DNA of 59,703 bases from Chloroflexota bacterium (lineage in GTDB: Bacteria; Chloroflexota; Anaerolineae; Aggregatilineales; Phototrophicaceae), in NCBI GenBank assembly GCA_026706395.1, contig JAPOYU010000003.1, positions 1-59,703 of the forward strand. The letters are read 5' to 3'. Position 1 is the first letter of the stretch. Each line of letters begins with the position of its first letter. Shown here in pieces: positions 1 through 8,297 of this stretch. Made by a program: the position numbers and the translations under genes. A model generated the notes under the pieces. It was not told the DNA's origin. It was given only the letters and a program-made list of their open reading frames with translations, and did no database searches.

Positions 1-151
1 CCACTACAGGGCCAAAGGGGCCGGGGCTGAGGGGTAGAAAAGCGACCGCCGCGCCCACACGATGCGCTTGCCGCCAATTCCTCTGCGCCCTCAAAATACT
101 CTGTGCGCTCGCTGGCAAAATTTTGAATCTTCGCCCAAGGAGAACATCAGC
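1..151. repeat. Left-edge intergenic DNA with a repeat fragment
   Basis: No gene is evident before the sulfatase start. Bases about 25-50 (a CTGAGGGG stretch running into AAAAGCGACCG) reappear inverted at about 11868-11895, beside the IS element, so this is dispersed repeat material. A GCTGGCAA stretch at about 110-117 resembles the -35 region seen upstream of galK. An AAGGAG ribosome binding site at 137-142 serves the ATG at 152. Confidence 0.5.
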
Positions 152-1519
152 ATGAACATCATCTGCGTCGTCACCGACACCCTGCGCGCCGACTGCCTGC
201 CAACATACGGCAATCAACAGGTCATCGCCCCCAACCTCGCGCAATTCGCCAAGGAATCCATCGTCTTCGAAGACTGCCACGCCGCCTCCTTCCCCACCGT
301 CCCCACCCGCGCCGATATCGCCACCGGCCGCTTCACCTTCACCTACCTGACCTGGGGACCCCTGCCCCAAAACGAAACCACCCTCGCCGGCCTGATGACC
401 AAAGCCGGCTACACCACCATGGGCGTCGCCGATACCCCCTTCCTCATTCGCAACGGCTACGGCTACGACCGCGGCTTCGACGACTTCATCTGGATCCGCG
501 GCCAGCGCGAAGCCTCGGGCCGCCCCGATGTCACCGGCCTGTGGAAAGAAGAAGACGACCGCTTCGCCCCCCAGACATTCAAAGCGGCGATGAACTGGAT
601 CGAGCGCCACTACGACGAGCGCTTCTTCCTCTACATCGATGCCTGGGACCCGCACGAACCCTGGGACCCGCCCGCCCATTACGTCAAACCCTACCTGCCC
701 GACTACCAGGGCGAGCAGGTCTACCCCGCCTATTGGGATTGGGAAGACGCCGGTTACACCGCCCGCGACCTCGAAATCGCCAAAGCGACGTACATGGGCG
801 AGATCACCATGGTCGATCGCTGGTTCGGCTTGTTGCTCGACCGGCTCAAATCCCTCGGCATCTATGACGACACCGCCATCCTCTTTGTCTCCGATCACGG
901 CTTCTACTTCGGCGAATTCGGCATCTTCGGCAAAGGTCGCTTCCGCTGGCCCGATAACACCATCCCGGTCATGGAAGCCATGGCCCGCTTCAAGCAAGGC
1001 GCCATCTCCTATGCCTGCCCCAAACACAACGAGATATCGCATGTGCCCCTCTTCATGCGTATCCCCGGCTATGACCATCAACGCGTCCCCGGCCTGGTCA
1101 GCATCCCCGATATGATGCCGACCATGCTCGAGCTGGCGGGCATCGACCCGCCGGCCCGCGTTCAGGCCAAATCGCTGCTGCCCCTGGCCCGCGGCGAAGT
1201 TGACCGCCTGCACGACATCGTCGTGACATCGCAGTCCCTGATCGATACCGCCGGCAATACCACCCTCATCGTCGACGACAGCGAACGCGTCGTCGTCGAA
1301 GTCTCGCCCAGCACCATCCGCGACGGCGAATGGGATTTCCTCTACAGCCTCCAAGGCGAACCCGTCGAGTTATACGACGCGCAGAACGACCCCGCGCACC
1401 AGCGCAATCTGGCCGCGGAACAGCCCGACATCTGCGCCATGATGCACAGCAAGTTCCTGCGCTGGATGGACGCGATGGGCACGCCCGAAGAATACGCCGC
1501 CCCCCGCCGCCGCTTGTAG
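152..1519 (+). CDS. Sulfatase-like hydrolase (alkaline phosphatase superfamily)
   Basis: A 455-residue protein of the sulfatase/alkaline phosphatase superfamily, expected to hydrolyse a sulfate or phosphate ester. The start was set at ATG 152, ten bases after AAGGAG; the frame is open further upstream but that part looks non-coding. The N-terminal metal-site segment VVTDTLRADCL (D9, D14) and the later VSDHGFYFGE segment are typical. The position of the formylglycine residue in C/S-x-P-x-R holds threonine (T49-V-P-T-R53), so maturation to formylglycine is not possible at that site and Thr may act directly, as in phosphatase-like relatives. There is no signal peptide, so it is probably cytoplasmic. 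Substrate unknown. It stands alone ahead of a repeat-rich gap. Confidence 0.85.
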   Translation: MNIICVVTDTLRADCLPTYGNQQVIAPNLAQFAKESIVFEDCHAASFPTVPTRADIATGRFTFTYLTWGPLPQNETTLAGLMTKAGYTTMGVADTPFLIRNGYGYDRGFDDFIWIRGQREASGRPDVTGLWKEEDDRFAPQTFKAAMNWIERHYDERFFLYIDAWDPHEPWDPPAHYVKPYLPDYQGEQVYPAYWDWEDAGYTARDLEIAKATYMGEITMVDRWFGLLLDRLKSLGIYDDTAILFVSDHGFYFGEFGIFGKGRFRWPDNTIPVMEAMARFKQGAISYACPKHNEISHVPLFMRIPGYDHQRVPGLVSIPDMMPTMLELAGIDPPARVQAKSLLPLARGEVDRLHDIVVTSQSLIDTAGNTTLIVDDSERVVVEVSPSTIRDGEWDFLYSLQGEPVELYDAQNDPAHQRNLAAEQPDICAMMHSKFLRWMDAMGTPEEYAAPRRRL

Positions 1520-1620
1520 TTCCGCCCCGGACTGCGCCTGCCAGTCAGTTTCTGCGAGCAAGACCTGCGATCGCTGAAAATTGTAAGTCTTGCTCGCTTC
1601 CCCTAACCGCAAAAGAATCG

Positions 1621-1830
1621 TTGTAAGGCTTGTCCGGTAATTCATTTCTCACGCAGAAATGCCTGTGATAGTGCCCCATCTCTAGCAATTACAGGGTGAA
1701 ACTTAGCGCAAATTGCTAAATTGTCACAGAACCCGCCAAGTTCAGCTCCCCCTCATATCAAGTCACCCCCTCTCCCCTTGTGAGAGGGGGCCGGGGGGTG
1801 AGGGTTAACGAGCGCTGAGGGGCATCCTCG
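1621..1830. repeat. Composite intergenic repeat with hairpin
   Basis: The 365-base gap between the sulfatase and galK contains no gene. A TGTAAGGCTTGTCCGGTAAT block (from 1622) and a CGCCAAGTTCAGCTCCCC block (near 1734-1751) both recur at 6242-6300. A nine-base stem (CCCCCTCTC, 1766-1774, with GAGAGGGGG, 1782-1790) forms a hairpin with a seven-base loop. It could act as a terminator or simply be mobile repeat DNA. Confidence 0.6.
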
Positions 1831-1831
1831 C

Positions 1832-1859
1832 TGGCAAAGAAAAATGTCTGCGCTACAAT
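1832..1859 (+). promoter_or_regulatory. Putative galK promoter
   Basis: TGGCAA (1832-1837) and TACAAT (1854-1859) are separated by 16 bases and lie 25 bases before the galK start. The same two hexamers with the same spacing precede the tetR-men operon on the other strand, which raises confidence that both are real promoters. The leader would be very short and shows no clear Shine-Dalgarno sequence. Confidence 0.5.
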
Positions 1860-1884
1860 TCACACACACCAAAACGGGCCCAAG

Positions 1885-3042
1885 ATGTCACCAGCAAACA
1901 AAGTCAAAGACCGCTTCAGCGCCGAATTCAACGAAGACCCCGCCTTCATCGTCCGCGCGCCGGGTCGCGTCAACCTCATCGGCGAGCACACCGATTACAA
2001 CGACGGCTTCGTCTTCCCCTTGGCCATCGACCGCGCCGCCTGGATCGCCCTGCGCCCGCGGGGCGACAAGCGCGTGCTGGCGATCTCCATCGACATGGAC
2101 GACCGGCGCGAATTCGCCCTCGACGACCTGCCCCGGCCCGCGAAAACTCGCTGGATCGATTATCTCATCGGCGTCGCCTGGGCATTGCAGGAGCGCGGCT
2201 ATGCCCTGAACGGCTGGGAAGGCGTCGTGGCCGGCGATGTGCCGATCGGCTCCGGCCTGTCCTCATCGGCGGCCCTGGAGCTGGCCGCGGCCCGCGCTTT
2301 CTACTGCGCCTCTGACTTCGAGTGGGACGCCCCGACGCTGGCTCTGGCTTGCCAGAAAGCCGAGAACCAATGGCTGGGCGTCAACTGCGGCATCATGGAC
2401 CAGATGATCTCGGCGGCCGGCATCGAGGATCGCGCCCTGCTGATCGATTGCCGCAGCCTGGAGACGACATCGGCGCCTCTGCCGGACGGGACCGCCGTGG
2501 TCATCCTCGATACCGGCACGCGGCGCGGCCTGGTCGATTCGGAGTACAACGAGCGGCGGGCGCGATGCGAGGCGGCGGCGCGGCGCTTCGGCCTGGCTGC
2601 CCTGCGCGATATCGATCTCGCTGCCTTTGAGCGGCGGGCGCATGAACTGGACGAGTTGAGCCGGAAGCGGGCGCGGCATGTCATCAGCGAGAACGAGCGG
2701 ACGCTGCGGGCGCGGGACGCCATGAACGCGGGCGATGCGGGGGAACTGGGCAAGCTGATGATAGAGAGCCACATCAGCCTGCGCGATGACTTCGAAGTCT
2801 CGAGCGCGGCGCTGGACGCCATCGTCGACTGCGCCAATGCCGAAGAAGCCTGCTACGGCGCGCGCATGACCGGCGCCGGTTTCGGCGGCTGCGCGGTGGC
2901 CCTGGTCGATGCAGCCGCGGCCCACGCCTTCGTGGAACGCGTGGCGGCGAATTATCAAGCGGCGACCGGGGTTGAGCCGGCGCTCTATGTCACCAAAGCC
3001 AGCCGGGGCGCGGAGACGGTTTACGGCGCTGCGGATTTATAA
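1885..3042 (+). CDS. galK: Galactokinase
   Basis: A 385-residue GHMP kinase that phosphorylates galactose at C1 using ATP, the entry step of the Leloir pathway. The galactokinase signature GRVNLIGEHTDYNDG lies near residues 27-41, the ATP loop PIGSGLSSSAALE in the middle, and the GARMTGAGFGGCAV motif near the C-terminus. Length is normal for GalK. The stop codon overlaps the start of the helicase gene (TAATG), so the two are probably co-transcribed although functionally unrelated. galT and galE are not in the window. Confidence 0.95.
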   Translation: MSPANKVKDRFSAEFNEDPAFIVRAPGRVNLIGEHTDYNDGFVFPLAIDRAAWIALRPRGDKRVLAISIDMDDRREFALDDLPRPAKTRWIDYLIGVAWALQERGYALNGWEGVVAGDVPIGSGLSSSAALELAAARAFYCASDFEWDAPTLALACQKAENQWLGVNCGIMDQMISAAGIEDRALLIDCRSLETTSAPLPDGTAVVILDTGTRRGLVDSEYNERRARCEAAARRFGLAALRDIDLAAFERRAHELDELSRKRARHVISENERTLRARDAMNAGDAGELGKLMIESHISLRDDFEVSSAALDAIVDCANAEEACYGARMTGAGFGGCAVALVDAAAAHAFVERVAANYQAATGVEPALYVTKASRGAETVYGAADL

Positions 3043-5276
3043 TGTTCGTCCCCCGCCCCAAACAAGCGGAAGTATTGGCCTATCAGCGCGGCTATATGGG
3101 CGTGGCGGCGGTGCCGGGCAGCGGCAAGACCGCCACCCTTTCCTTCCTGGCGGCGAAACTGCTGGCGGAGATGGACTTGCAAGACGGGCAGGAAATCCTG
3201 ATCGTCACGCTGGTCAATTCGGCCGTGGCCAACTTCGCGCGGCAGGTGAGCGAAACCGTCAAGGATGACGGCTTGCTGCCCGGCTATGGCTATCGCGTGC
3301 GTACCCTGCACAGCCTGGCGAATGACATCGTGCGGGGCAAGCCGGCCGCGGCCGGTTTGGACGATCAGTTCATCATCGTGGATGAACGGGCCAGCAACGA
3401 AATCCTGGCCGACGCGGTCGATGCCTGGACGCGAGGCAATCCCGATGCGCCCGACGACTATTTGGCGTCGGACTTCATCGAGAAGGGACATTACCGGGGC
3501 CAGCGATGGAGCCAGATTCTCACCGAGACGGCGCGCAGCTTCATCCGGCAGGCCAAGGACGAACTGCTGAAACCGGCGGAGACGCTCGTAATGCTGGAGC
3601 GCCGGCCGGGCGACCTGCGGCTGGCGGAGATCTGCGCCGAGATATATCAAGATTATGAGAAGGCGCTGGCCTATCGCGGGGCGGTGGACTTCCAGGACTT
3701 GATCGGCCTGGCGCTGCAGGTGCTGCAAAGCGAAGCGGATTATCTGGCGGCGCTGCGGCGGAAGTGGGTCGTCATCCTGGAAGACGAGGCGCAAGACAGC
3801 TCGAAACTGCAGGAGGATATTCTGCGCCTGCTGGCCGGCGAGGGCGGCAACTGGGTGCGGGTGGGCGACCCGAACCAGGCGATATTCGAGACTTTCACGA
3901 CGGCCGATCCCAAATATCTGCGCGACTTCATCAGCGCTCCCGGCGTGGCCGGGCGGGAATTGCCCAATTCCGGGCGCAGCACGCGCAGCATTCAGAAACT
4001 GGCGAATCAATTGATCGCCTGGTCGCTGGAGCATCCGCGCGGGGCGATCCGCGAGCGGAGTCCGCTGACGGCGCCGTATATTCAGCCGACCCCGCCGGGC
4101 GATCCGCAGCCCAATCCGCCCGACGATCCGGCGGCGGTGATCTTGCCGGGCGAGGGTTACAGCGCGGCCAAAGAGGCGCTGCTGGTGACGGAATCCTGCG
4201 CGCGCTGGCTGGCGGCGAACCCGGAGAAGACGGCGGCGATACTCGTCGCGCGCAACGGCCGCGGCTCGGAGATCGTCAAGCTGCTGCGGCAGAAGGGCCT
4301 GCCCTACGTCGAAAACCTCAACAGCAGCTCGATGACAAGAGCGGTGGTGGGGACCTTGGCGCGGGCCCTGGGCTATCTGGCCGATCCCAAGCAGCCGGCG
4401 CGCCTGGCCGAGGTCTATCGCGTTTGGCGGCGCGATGAGCGGGACGACGCCGCGGCGGAAATCATGGCGGCGGTCGCTGCGCTGAAGCGCGTCAAACTGG
4501 TCGAGGATTTGGTCGCGCCGCGCTTGAGCGACTGGCTGGAGGACGAGCTTTCCGCCGAGGAGGACATCGAGCTGAGGCGCCAGTTGGCGGTGTTTCGCGA
4601 GCTGGTGGGCGAGTGGCTGCGGGCGGCCGAGATGCCCATCGATCAACTGCTGCTGACGATATCGGGCGATCTCTTCCGCGATGTGGGCGATATCGCGACG
4701 GCGCACATGGTCGCGCTCTATCTGGCGCGCCTGGGCCAGGCGCATCCGCTCATGCGCCTGCCGGATTTCGCCGCCGAACTATACGACATCGCCGGCAACC
4801 GACGCCGCTTCACCGGCCTCGGCGACGACGAAGGGCAATTCGACCCCGACGCGCACAAGGGCAAGGTGACCGTCACCACGCTGCACAAAGCCAAAGGGCT
4901 GGAATGGGACCGCGTATATCTCATTTCGATCAACAATTACGACTTCCCCTCGGCCGAGCCGAACGACGATTTCATCGGCGAGAAGTGGTTCATCCGCGAC
5001 GATCTCAACTTGAGCGCCGAGGCCCTGGCGCAGTTGACGGCGCTGCAAGATGGCGACGACTATGACGAGGGCGATGCCAGCCTGGCGGCGCGGATCGATT
5101 ACGCCGCCGAACGCTTGCGCCTGCTCTATGTCGGCATCACGCGGGCGCGGCGGGCTCTGACCATCACCTGGAATACCGGGCGGGGCAATGCGACCGAAGC
5201 CATGCCCCTGCTGGCGCTGCGCACTTGGTGGGAAGAGGAATTGAAGAAGGAATTGGCGCATGAACCCGGGCGCTGA
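3042..5276 (+). CDS. UvrD/Rep-family DNA helicase
   Basis: A 744-residue superfamily 1A helicase. Walker A is VPGSGKT at residues 24-30, motif II is DEAQD at about 248-252, motif V is TTLHKAKGLEWD near 611, and motif VI YVGITRARRAL lies near 696. These are the ATP-driven 3'-5' translocase motifs of UvrD, PcrA and AddA-type proteins. The ATG overlaps the galK stop and the 3' end overlaps the next gene, a RecB-type nuclease, by 17 bases. The pair looks like a minimal helicase-nuclease machine for end processing or recombination, similar in principle to AddAB, but the helicase itself carries no nuclease domain. Confidence 0.9.
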   Translation: MFVPRPKQAEVLAYQRGYMGVAAVPGSGKTATLSFLAAKLLAEMDLQDGQEILIVTLVNSAVANFARQVSETVKDDGLLPGYGYRVRTLHSLANDIVRGKPAAAGLDDQFIIVDERASNEILADAVDAWTRGNPDAPDDYLASDFIEKGHYRGQRWSQILTETARSFIRQAKDELLKPAETLVMLERRPGDLRLAEICAEIYQDYEKALAYRGAVDFQDLIGLALQVLQSEADYLAALRRKWVVILEDEAQDSSKLQEDILRLLAGEGGNWVRVGDPNQAIFETFTTADPKYLRDFISAPGVAGRELPNSGRSTRSIQKLANQLIAWSLEHPRGAIRERSPLTAPYIQPTPPGDPQPNPPDDPAAVILPGEGYSAAKEALLVTESCARWLAANPEKTAAILVARNGRGSEIVKLLRQKGLPYVENLNSSSMTRAVVGTLARALGYLADPKQPARLAEVYRVWRRDERDDAAAEIMAAVAALKRVKLVEDLVAPRLSDWLEDELSAEEDIELRRQLAVFRELVGEWLRAAEMPIDQLLLTISGDLFRDVGDIATAHMVALYLARLGQAHPLMRLPDFAAELYDIAGNRRRFTGLGDDEGQFDPDAHKGKVTVTTLHKAKGLEWDRVYLISINNYDFPSAEPNDDFIGEKWFIRDDLNLSAEALAQLTALQDGDDYDEGDASLAARIDYAAERLRLLYVGITRARRALTITWNTGRGNATEAMPLLALRTWWEEELKKELAHEPGR

Positions 5277-6081
5277 CTTCGCATTCACGCAGGGCAGCCT
5301 GGGTGATTACGCCGATTGCGCGCGGCGCTTCGAACTGCGGTATATCAAGCGGCTGCGTTATCCGGCGCTGGAAGTCAAGCAGGCGCTGGAATATGAGAGG
5401 CGGCTGCGGCGGGGGAACCGCTTCCACAAACTGGTGCAGCAGCATTTGCTGGGCTTGCCGGCCGATCTGCTGACGGCGTCGCTTTCGGATGACGCCGATC
5501 TGGCGCGCTGGTGGGAGAATTACCTGCATCATGGCCTGGCGAGTCTGCCGCCGGAGCGTCAGGCCGAAATCACGCTGCAGACGACGCTGGGCGGTCAGCG
5601 TTTGCTGGCGAAATACGATCTGCTGGCGCTTGAGCCGGGCGGCGCCGCCGTCATTTTGGATTGGAAGACCGGCGAGCGGCTACCTTCGCGGCAATATCTG
5701 CAGAGCCGGATGCAGACGGTGGTCTATCGCTATGTGCTGGCGCAGGCGGGCGCGCATCTCTACGGCGGGCCGATCCCGCCGGAGCGCATCCGCATGGATT
5801 ATGTCTATGTGGCCCAGGGCGGGCGGCGCGTCAGCCTGGACTATTCGGCGGCGCGGATGCACGACGATGAAGCGCGGCTGCTGGAGATGATCAAGGCGAT
5901 CGGAGAAGCGGCCGAGTTCCCGCTGACGGAAGATGAGCGGCGCTGCCGGTTCTGCGCGTATCGCGCTTTCTGCGGACGGGGCGAGGCGGGGGACTTGAGC
6001 GAGTTCGTCGAGGATGTGGATGGCGAGGAAGACGAGGGCATTGAGTTGGATTTTGATCAAATAGCCGAGATTGAGTTTTGA
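5260..6081 (+). CDS. RecB-type PD-(D/E)XK nuclease with Fe-S cysteines
   Basis: A 273-residue nuclease of the PD-(D/E)XK (RecB/Cas4/AddB C-terminal) group. H56 (GNRFHKL), D120 (AKYDLLAL) and D134-x-K136 (VILDWKTGE) form the expected active site. Four cysteines, C20 and C229/C232/C238 (CRFCAYRAFC), are spaced as in the AddB/Cas4 iron-sulfur staple that ties the N-terminus to the C-terminus. It begins inside the helicase gene, so translation is coupled and the products probably form a complex. The acidic tail after residue 240 is unusual. Role inferred as double-strand-break processing; anti-phage function is possible but not shown. Confidence 0.85.
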   Translation: MNPGADFAFTQGSLGDYADCARRFELRYIKRLRYPALEVKQALEYERRLRRGNRFHKLVQQHLLGLPADLLTASLSDDADLARWWENYLHHGLASLPPERQAEITLQTTLGGQRLLAKYDLLALEPGGAAVILDWKTGERLPSRQYLQSRMQTVVYRYVLAQAGAHLYGGPIPPERIRMDYVYVAQGGRRVSLDYSAARMHDDEARLLEMIKAIGEAAEFPLTEDERRCRFCAYRAFCGRGEAGDLSEFVEDVDGEEDEGIELDFDQIAEIEF

Positions 6082-6118
6082 ATAGAACCAAGTTAGTCAT
6101 GCGAAAAGGTGATCAGCA

Positions 6119-6180
6119 GGGAGTGGTGAATTTCAAGGACATGTGTCGTTGTCTAACACTGTACAGCGGGGATTTACCAC
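6119..6180. repeat. Short MITE-like element
   Basis: GGGAGTGGTGAATTTC (6119-6134) faces its approximate inverse GGGATTTACCAC (about 6169-6180), giving a 62-base element. The ends match those of the larger elements at 41085-41216, 41757-41889 and 51914-52122. It lies just after the nuclease gene. Confidence 0.55.
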
Positions 6181-6241
6181 AGTTCCTCGCAAGTCAGGAC
6201 TTGACTCACACAAAACAATGAACCCGATCAAGATCAATTCA

Positions 6242-6440
6242 TGTAAGGCTTGTCCGGTAATTCATTACAATCACAGAACTCGCCAAGTTCAGCTCCCCCT
6301 CTCGAAGTGCTGTGTCTACGCGCACCCCTTGTGATACTCGCCATAGAGATTGGAGCTAGCGCTGGGCGGGGACGCCTACTAGACCGGCGATACAGCGCTT
6401 CGAGAGGGGGGCTAGCGCTGGGTGGGGTTGGGGTTTGATG
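6242..6440. repeat. Repeat block with a 116-bp inverted-repeat element
   Basis: This gap before the EamA gene begins with the same TGTAAGGCTTGTCCGGTAAT block found at 1622. Inside it, CCCCCTCTCGAAGTGCTGT (6295-6313) and the inverse of that sequence at 6392-6410 match at 18 of 19 positions, defining a 116-base element. Its interior GTGTCTACGCGCACCCC recurs near 13184. No coding signal is visible. Confidence 0.6.
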
Positions 6441-6579
6441 CGCTGTTCTCGCTGGAATAAGCGCCCGCCCGCAGAAACTTCTGCACGGCAATCCGCCCCC
6501 GCATATTTCTCCCCATTACATTGTCTGACCTTCTGCTGTAAACTCGCCGCCTGCTATCCAACCGACCCGGAAACCGCAT

Positions 6580-7506
6580 TTGAATATCAGAGCCTTGCCC
6601 ACCATCATCTTGCTTGGCCTGTGCTTCGGCTCGTCGATGGTCGTCTCGCGCTTCAGCGTCGGCCAGTTGGAGCCGGCGTCCTACATCGCCATCCGGATGC
6701 TCATGGCCAGCCTGATGTCCCTGCTGGTCTACGCCATCATCACCGGGCGGCGGGTGCCCAGGGATTTGACCTTGTGGCGGCGGGCCGGGCTGCTCGGCGT
6801 CTTTGGCACCGCCGTTCCGATGACCACTGTGGTCACCGCGCTGCAATATCAGTCCAGCGGCGTCACATCCCTGCTGCTCACTACTGGTCCGGCGATCACC
6901 ATCGCCCTGGCGCATTTCATCCTGCCCGATGAGCTGCTCAACCGGCGCAAGGTCATCGGCGTGACGCTGGCTTTGAGCGGCGCGCTGCTGCTGGCGCTGA
7001 GCGGCGAAAACGGCCTGCCCGATGTCGCCCAAGCCGATCCACGAGGGTATCTGCTCGTTACCCTCGCCATGATCTCCAGTTCGATCATGGTCATTTACGC
7101 GCGGAAGACCCTGCGCGGCTACAGGGCCTTCGATGTCGGCAGCGTGCGCCTCTTCAGCACGGCGATTGTCATGCTGCCCTATTCCCTGCTGACCGTCGGC
7201 CTGGACTTCAGCCGCGTGGACGGCGCCGGCGTCGCCGCCTTGATCTATGCCGCGGTGGTCGGCACCTTCCTCGGTTTCATGCTGTCTTTCTACAGCATCA
7301 AGCGTTTCGGCGCCACGCCAACGGTCATGACCACTTATGTCATTCCCATCGTAGCGGGCGTCGGCGGCGTGCTTTTGCTGGGCGAGGAGATCACCTCGAC
7401 GATGGTCGTCGGCATGATCGTCATCGCCGGCGGGATCGCGCTGCTGCAAGAATACAAGAAGCCGGCCGGGGTGTTGCGGCGTTACCCGCATCGCGGCTCG
7501 TATTGA
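6580..7506 (+). CDS. EamA/DMT-family transporter
   Basis: A 308-residue integral membrane protein with about ten hydrophobic segments arranged as two EamA repeats, typical of drug/metabolite exporters. The first helix begins at ALPTIILLGLCFGSSMVVSR and the second repeat near GYLLVTLAMISSSIMVIYAR. The start is TTG at 6580, chosen because it lies just ahead of the first membrane helix; no better ATG is available. Substrate cannot be told from sequence. It converges on the hydroxypyruvate-isomerase-like gene with a 13-base gap. Confidence 0.88.
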   Translation: MNIRALPTIILLGLCFGSSMVVSRFSVGQLEPASYIAIRMLMASLMSLLVYAIITGRRVPRDLTLWRRAGLLGVFGTAVPMTTVVTALQYQSSGVTSLLLTTGPAITIALAHFILPDELLNRRKVIGVTLALSGALLLALSGENGLPDVAQADPRGYLLVTLAMISSSIMVIYARKTLRGYRAFDVGSVRLFSTAIVMLPYSLLTVGLDFSRVDGAGVAALIYAAVVGTFLGFMLSFYSIKRFGATPTVMTTYVIPIVAGVGGVLLLGEEITSTMVVGMIVIAGGIALLQEYKKPAGVLRRYPHRGSY

Positions 7507-7519
7507 CGCCTGACGCGAG

Positions 7520-8281
7520 CTAGTTCACTTTGCAGGCCGCATAAGCCCCCCGTAATGCCGCCTTCCAATCGCCCGCCGGCACGAACTCCTGCCCGATGTA
7601 TCCATCGAAGCCCGTCTCGGCGATGGCGCGGCAGATCGCGGGATAATACAATTCCTGGGTTTCGTCGATCTCGTTGCGCCCCGGCACGCCCGCCGTGTGA
7701 TAATGCGCGAACCACTGATGATTGTCGCGGATCGTCTGGATGACATCGCCTTCCATGATCTGCATATGATAAATGTCGTAGAGCAGGCGCGCATTCGGCG
7801 AATCGACGGCCGAGACCACCTCGACGCCCCAGGCGGTGCTGTCACATTGATAATCGGGATGATTCACTTTGGAGTTGAGCAGCTCGAGGATCAGCATCAC
7901 GCCGGCGGATTCGGCCGCCCGCGCCAACTGCTCCAGATGCTTGATGGCGTTCTCCGCCCCGCGCTTGTCATCCAGCCCTTCGCGGTTGCCGCTGAAGACG
8001 ATCAGATTGGGGATCTCCCAGTCGACCGCGAGCTTTAGGCTTGCCTCCGACTGCCGCTTGATGTCATCCCAATACTTCTCCTGGCTGATGCCCTGCGGCA
8101 GCGGCACATGCAGTTGATGCGCCGCGATCTTCAAACCCGCATCCCGCACGAGCGGGAATTTGTCGACCGGGACCAGCTCCATCCCGCTATAGCCGATCGC
8201 CTTGCAGGTCTCCACCAACTCGACCGAGTCGACCCCCAGAAGATCAAAACACCACCATGATACGGATTGTTCAAATACCAT
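7520..8281 (-). CDS. Hydroxypyruvate isomerase-like TIM-barrel protein
   Basis: A 253-residue xylose-isomerase-like TIM barrel close to hydroxypyruvate isomerase (Hyi), which interconverts hydroxypyruvate and tartronate semialdehyde. LILELLNSK, LYDIYHMQIMEGD, HYHTAGVPGRNEID and IGQEFVPAGDW carry the metal-binding Glu, Asp, His and Glu expected of the family. The start was placed at ATG 8281 (MVFEQSVSWW), since the upstream open frame is a shadow of recJ. It follows recJ and a sugar-acid dehydratase on the same strand, consistent with sugar-acid catabolism. Confidence 0.85.
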   Translation of the reverse strand: MVFEQSVSWWCFDLLGVDSVELVETCKAIGYSGMELVPVDKFPLVRDAGLKIAAHQLHVPLPQGISQEKYWDDIKRQSEASLKLAVDWEIPNLIVFSGNREGLDDKRGAENAIKHLEQLARAAESAGVMLILELLNSKVNHPDYQCDSTAWGVEVVSAVDSPNARLLYDIYHMQIMEGDVIQTIRDNHQWFAHYHTAGVPGRNEIDETQELYYPAICRAIAETGFDGYIGQEFVPAGDWKAALRGAYAACKVN

Positions 8282-8297
8282 CGTTCCAACCTGCCGT

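Noticed and set aside
3021..4745. Long minus-strand open frame across the helicase gene, and similar frames opposite recJ (9369-10691) and glgX (19774-21045).
   Set aside because: All are antisense shadows of well-supported genes with low-complexity translations.
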